A DNA stretch of 8,626 bases from an uncultured Lachnospiraceae bacterium (lineage in GTDB: Bacteria > Bacillota > Clostridia > Lachnospirales > Lachnospiraceae). The position numbers and the translations under genes were made by a program. Location: assembly GCA_910587085.1 (NCBI GenBank), contig CAJUMC010000006.1, positions 75,511 to 84,136 on the forward strand. Direction: 5' to 3'. Within the stretch, counting starts at the first letter, position 1. Every line of letters begins with the position of its first letter. This document shows positions 6,653 through 8,626 of this stretch, piece by piece. Under the pieces are notes generated by a model. The model worked only from the letters and a program-made list of their open reading frames with translations. It searched no databases and was not told the origin of the DNA.

Positions 6653-6658
6653 ATTATA
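6653..6658 (-). promoter_or_regulatory. -10 element close to the membrane-protein gene
   Basis: An exact TATAAT on the minus strand lies 26 bases before the ATG at 6626. The hexamer 17 bases upstream (TATAGA) is a poor -35, so a bound activator would probably be needed. The upstream flank is formed by the palindrome ATAGCGCTAT (6680-6689) and the 10-bp repeat array. Confidence 0.35.
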
Positions 6659-6680
6659 AAACTTATATTCCGCTCCTCTA

Positions 6681-6750
6681 TAGCGCTATTTTACACTATT
6701 CGGCACTATTCGGCACTATTCGGCACTATTCGGCACTATTGGGAATTATT
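6681..6750 (-). repeat. 10-bp tandem array upstream of the membrane-protein gene
   Basis: Four exact head-to-tail copies of CGGCACTATT (plus-strand reading) occupy 6701-6740. The flanking 10-mers keep the phase with drift: TAGCGCTATT and TTACACTATT on the left, GGGAATTATT on the right. The left end also includes the perfect palindrome ATAGCGCTAT (6680-6689). The period is close to one DNA helical turn, so proteins bound to each unit would lie on one face of the helix. The array sits between two promoter candidates (6653-6658 and 6840-6868) of the gene at 5862-6626. Confidence 0.9.
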
Positions 6751-6839
6751 TATAATCTTTCATTATTTTACTTTTATGATTCCCATAAATATTTTTACAG
6801 CGAACCATTTGCTGGTTTAATAATCTTCCTCTAATCTCT

Positions 6840-6868
6840 ATTATAAAACAAGAGAGTACAAAAGTAAA
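6840..6868 (-). promoter_or_regulatory. Distal promoter candidate of the membrane-protein gene
   Basis: On the minus strand TTTACT (6863-6868), a 17-base spacer and an exact TATAAT (6840-6845) form a fair promoter. Its transcript would run through the 10-bp array before reaching the ATG at 6626, giving a leader of about 205 bases. The rest of 6751-6894 is A+T-rich and I see no gene in it. Confidence 0.45.
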
Positions 6869-6894
6869 GCATAATATAAACAATAAAATATTCC

Positions 6895-7098
6895 CTATTC
6901 GCTTATGAATACAGGATTGACCCGCATTATAATACAGATCAAAGGGTCAAGTTCTAAGAATGGCTTTTCTTCTGGAAACTCTGCTATGTTCTCAGCTTTC
7001 TGAATGACTTCCTTGCCATGCTGTTTTACTTACAGAACCTTATCCACCTTAACTGCCAACTCCTTGTCGATTTTCTCAATCACTTTCGTGTTATTCAA
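6895..7098 (-). pseudogene. Small broken gene with an internal TAA, unknown family
   Basis: A TTG at 7096-7098 follows an excellent ribosome binding site (AGGAGGT, six bases upstream) and a promoter at 7138-7165. It opens 22 codons beginning MNNTKVIEKIDKELAVKV. A TAA at 7030-7032 interrupts the frame, which then continues without a shift for 44 codons, including KQHGKEVIQKAENIAEF and PEEKPFLELDP, to TAG at 6895-6897. Both halves have protein-like composition (charged, helical), so a single nonsense change in a gene of about 66 codons is the simplest explanation. I do not recognise the family. It may be a remnant of a mobile element. A genuine 22-residue peptide is the alternative. A perfect inverted repeat TTGACCC/GGGTCAA (6917-6923 and 6944-6950) lies in its 3' part. 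Confidence 0.5.
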
Positions 7099-7137
7099 AT
7101 GTCTACCTCCTGTTATTTTTGTTGTTTACGTACTCGT

Positions 7138-7165
7138 ACTCTAATACTGTCGCTTACGTTGTCAA
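7138..7165 (-). promoter_or_regulatory. Promoter of the broken small gene
   Basis: On the minus strand a perfect -35 TTGACA (7160-7165) is separated by 16 bases from TAGAGT (7138-7143). A purine-rich leader with AGGAGGT follows. The signals look intact although the gene behind them is interrupted. Confidence 0.55.
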
Positions 7166-7195
7166 TGGTTTTACAGAAAGTTTTTTAGAAAAACG

Positions 7196-7228
7196 AAAAA
7201 ATTTCCGGGAGCCTTTCTGACTCCCGGA
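7196..7228 (-). terminator. Rho-independent terminator downstream of queA
   Basis: On the minus strand the eight-base stem TCCGGGAG/CTCCCGGA (7221-7228 with 7204-7211) with a nine-base loop is followed by AA and six T residues (complement of 7196-7201). It lies about 235 bases beyond the queA stop and ends rightward-originating transcription before the A+T-rich insert. The plus-strand side has no T-tract after the stem. Confidence 0.85.
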
Positions 7229-7268
7229 CAATAATTACTTGTGCTGCTTTCTATATGGGAAGCATCTT

Positions 7269-7428
7269 TCACATGAAATATCTCATATCCAGCCTCGAAC
7301 CATGCTTCTTCCACACTCTTTCATGCAGAGTTGATTTAGTCATGCCAAACCGCACCCGCAACGCCGTTCTCGATATGGTATATCAGAAGCAGGTATTCCT
7401 TACTGCTTGCAAACTCTGTTTTCTCCAT
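7269..7428 (-). pseudogene. Degraded helix-turn-helix fragment behind queA
   Basis: Two overlapping minus-strand frames together look like one damaged DNA-binding protein. The first, from ATG at 7428 to TAA at 7336-7338, encodes 30 residues including EYLLLIYHIENG. The second frame, entered near 7370, reads RTALRVRFGMTKSTLHERV and stops at 7269-7271. The piece FGMTKSTLHERV resembles the recognition helix of the SpoIIID family (FGxSKSTVHKD), and YHIENG resembles the segment that precedes it there. A short deletion with frameshift between them would explain the layout. The ribosome binding site is poor, and the match is short. It could also be a transposase-type HTH or chance. Confidence 0.3.
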
Positions 7429-7463
7429 GCAACTTTCTCTCTCCACAAATGTAACATTTCATG

Positions 7464-8507
7464 TCAAATGATAAGCATGGCATCTCCGAACGAAAAGAAC
7501 CGATACCGCTCCCTCACTGCCTCCCTGTATGCCGCAAGCACCTGCTCCCTTCCTGCAAGAGCGGACACCAGCATTAAAAGCGTTGATTCCGGAAGATGGA
7601 AATTCGTAATCAGGCCGTCCAGCACGCGGAAGCGATAACCCGGATAGATAAAGATATCCGTATCCCCCTCGCCCGCATGGACAACGCCGTTCTCATCCGC
7701 CGCGGATTCCACCGTACGGCAACTGGTGGTACCAACGCAGATCACCCGGCCTCCCTCCCGTTTCGTGCGGTTGATTTTCTCTGCCTCCCCGGCGCTGACA
7801 CGGTAAAATTCCGAATGCATGTGATGGTCGAGAATATTATCCTCCTTGACCGGACGGAAGGTACCGAGCCCGACATGCAGCGTTACGCGGGCGATCGTCA
7901 CGCCCATCGCTTCAATTTCTCCCAGCAGCTTATCCGTAAAATGAAGACCGGCAGTCGGAGCCGCAGCGGAACCCTCATATTTCGCATAGACCGTCTGATA
8001 ACGGTTTTTATCCTGCAGAGTATGCGTAATGTATGGCGGCAGGGGCATCTGTCCAAGCTTGTCCAGAAGCTCCTCAAAAATCCCGTCATAACGGAATTTG
8101 ACCAGGCGGTTGCCCTCCTCTGCAATCCCGGTTACCTCCGCTGTCAGAAGCCCGCCTCCGAATTCTATTTTCGTGCCGGGCTTTGCTTTTTTTCCGGGCC
8201 GGGCGAGGGTTTCCCATACATCATTCTCACGGCGCTTCAGAAGAAGAAGCTCTATCTGAGCCCCGGGAACTTCCGTCTCCTCTGCCCTTGCCTTTCTTCC
8301 GATCAGCCGTGCAGGGATAACCTTTGTATCGTTGATTACAAGACAGTCCCCCCGCCTCAGATACTGTCCGATGTTTCGAAATACCTCGTGGCGCCGCTCC
8401 CCGCTTGCCTTGTCCAGCAAAAGCAGCCGGGATGCCGACCGTTCCTCCAGCGGATCCTGTGCAATCAGCTCCTGCGGAAGCTCAAAAAAGAAATCCTTCT
8501 TATTCAT
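7464..8507 (-). CDS. queA: S-adenosylmethionine:tRNA ribosyltransferase-isomerase QueA, 347 aa
   Basis: QueA transfers and isomerises the ribosyl group of S-adenosylmethionine onto preQ1 at the wobble position of tRNAs with GUN anticodons, forming epoxyqueuosine in the cytosol. The family signature is seen throughout: MNKKDFFFELPQELIAQDPL at the start, PLPPYI (155-160), AAPTAGLHFT (182-191), LHVGLGTFRPV (210-220), VGTTSCRTVES (258-268), TDIFIYPGYRF (283-293), NFHLPESTLLMLVSALAG (302-319) and the C-terminal YRFFSFGDAMLI. ATG at 8507 is chosen because the protein then begins as other QueA proteins do, with length about 345, and because AAGAGGT stands six bases upstream. A longer reading from a TTG at 8555 would extend into the 50-bp repeat and is unlikely. 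No other queuosine gene is visible. A terminator follows at 7196-7228. Confidence 0.98.
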   Translation of the reverse strand: MNKKDFFFELPQELIAQDPLEERSASRLLLLDKASGERRHEVFRNIGQYLRRGDCLVINDTKVIPARLIGRKARAEETEVPGAQIELLLLKRRENDVWETLARPGKKAKPGTKIEFGGGLLTAEVTGIAEEGNRLVKFRYDGIFEELLDKLGQMPLPPYITHTLQDKNRYQTVYAKYEGSAAAPTAGLHFTDKLLGEIEAMGVTIARVTLHVGLGTFRPVKEDNILDHHMHSEFYRVSAGEAEKINRTKREGGRVICVGTTSCRTVESAADENGVVHAGEGDTDIFIYPGYRFRVLDGLITNFHLPESTLLMLVSALAGREQVLAAYREAVRERYRFFSFGDAMLII

Positions 8508-8521
8508 AAAAATACCTCTTA

Positions 8522-8626
8522 TGTCTCCTTCAATGACAGACTTTTTCACTCGCAACGGCGCTACGGCTGCCTGTCTCCTTCAATGACAGACTTTTTCACT
8601 CGCAACGGCGCTACGGCTGCCTGTCT
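8522..8626. repeat. 50-bp perfect tandem repeat upstream of queA, open at the right edge
   Basis: The unit at 8522-8571 is repeated exactly at 8572-8621, and a third copy begins at 8622-8626, where the window ends. Each unit contains the inverted repeat CTGTC-N9-GACAG and a G+C-rich half (CGCAACGGCGCTACGGCTGC). On the minus strand the loop of the inverted repeat carries the ribosome-binding-like sequence GAAGGAG. Because 50 is not a multiple of three, the array cannot encode a simple repeated peptide. It ends 15 bases before the queA start. Confidence 0.95.

Noticed and set aside
6681..6750. CRISPR-like array
   Set aside because: The units are only 10 bp with no spacers between them.
6917..6950. 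TTGACCC/GGGTCAA inverted repeat as a terminator
   Set aside because: The stem is only seven bases with a 20-base loop, and neither side has a T-tract.
7255..7638. 127-codon plus-strand ORF overlapping the end of queA
   Set aside because: It runs antisense through the queA 3' end and the HTH remnant, has no ribosome binding site and shows no recognisable motif.
8508..8555. QueA with 16 extra N-terminal residues from TTG 8555
   Set aside because: The extension is read from the 50-bp repeat, and known QueA proteins begin at the position of ATG 8507.

Overview
The window looks like a chromosomal segment from an anaerobic, gut-type Clostridia (Lachnospiraceae-like) bacterium. This is inferred from the gene families, the strong AGGAGG-type ribosome binding sites and a Bce-type peptide-antibiotic detoxification module. 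All convincing genes are on the minus strand, so transcription runs from the right edge to the left. No taxonomic search was possible.

Layout, in transcription order. (1) 8522-8626: a perfect 50-bp tandem repeat running off the right edge. (2) 7464-8507: queA, for queuosine tRNA modification. Behind it lie a degraded helix-turn-helix fragment (7269-7428) and a rho-independent terminator (7196-7228). (3) 6627-7165: an A+T-rich, gene-poor stretch. It holds a small broken gene with its own promoter and ribosome binding site (6895-7098) and a 10-bp tandem array (6681-6750). (4) 5862-6626: an A+T-rich gene for a four-helix membrane protein. Its C-terminal half resembles the two-TM domain associated with TRADD-N proteins of predicted bacterial conflict systems. 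(5) 5546-5861: a long structured leader with a 17-bp tandem repeat, a hairpin and tiny ORFs. (6) 4874-5545 and 3865-4854: an OmpR-family response regulator and an intramembrane-sensing histidine kinase, closed by a strong terminator (3749-3790). (7) 2811-3581 and 637-2718: a BceA-like ATPase and a BceB-like 10-TM permease, separated by a 92-bp gap holding a 23-codon ORF that overlaps the permease start. (8) 1-522: the N-terminal 174 residues of a PepSY-domain lipoprotein with its own promoter, cut by the left edge.

The four genes in 637-5545 form a classical Bce module. The permease, with its large extracellular domain, is expected to detect a cell-wall-active peptide. The kinase has almost no external domain and would read transporter activity, and the regulator would induce the transporter genes. 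The terminator after the kinase shows that the transporter genes form a separate, probably inducible unit. The lipoprotein may be an accessory factor but has its own promoter.

The most unusual parts are the A+T-rich insert between queA and the Bce module (broken genes, phased repeats, TRADD-N-associated-like membrane protein), the repeat-rich leader before the response regulator, the coupled micro-ORF inside the transporter operon, and the 50-bp repeat before queA.
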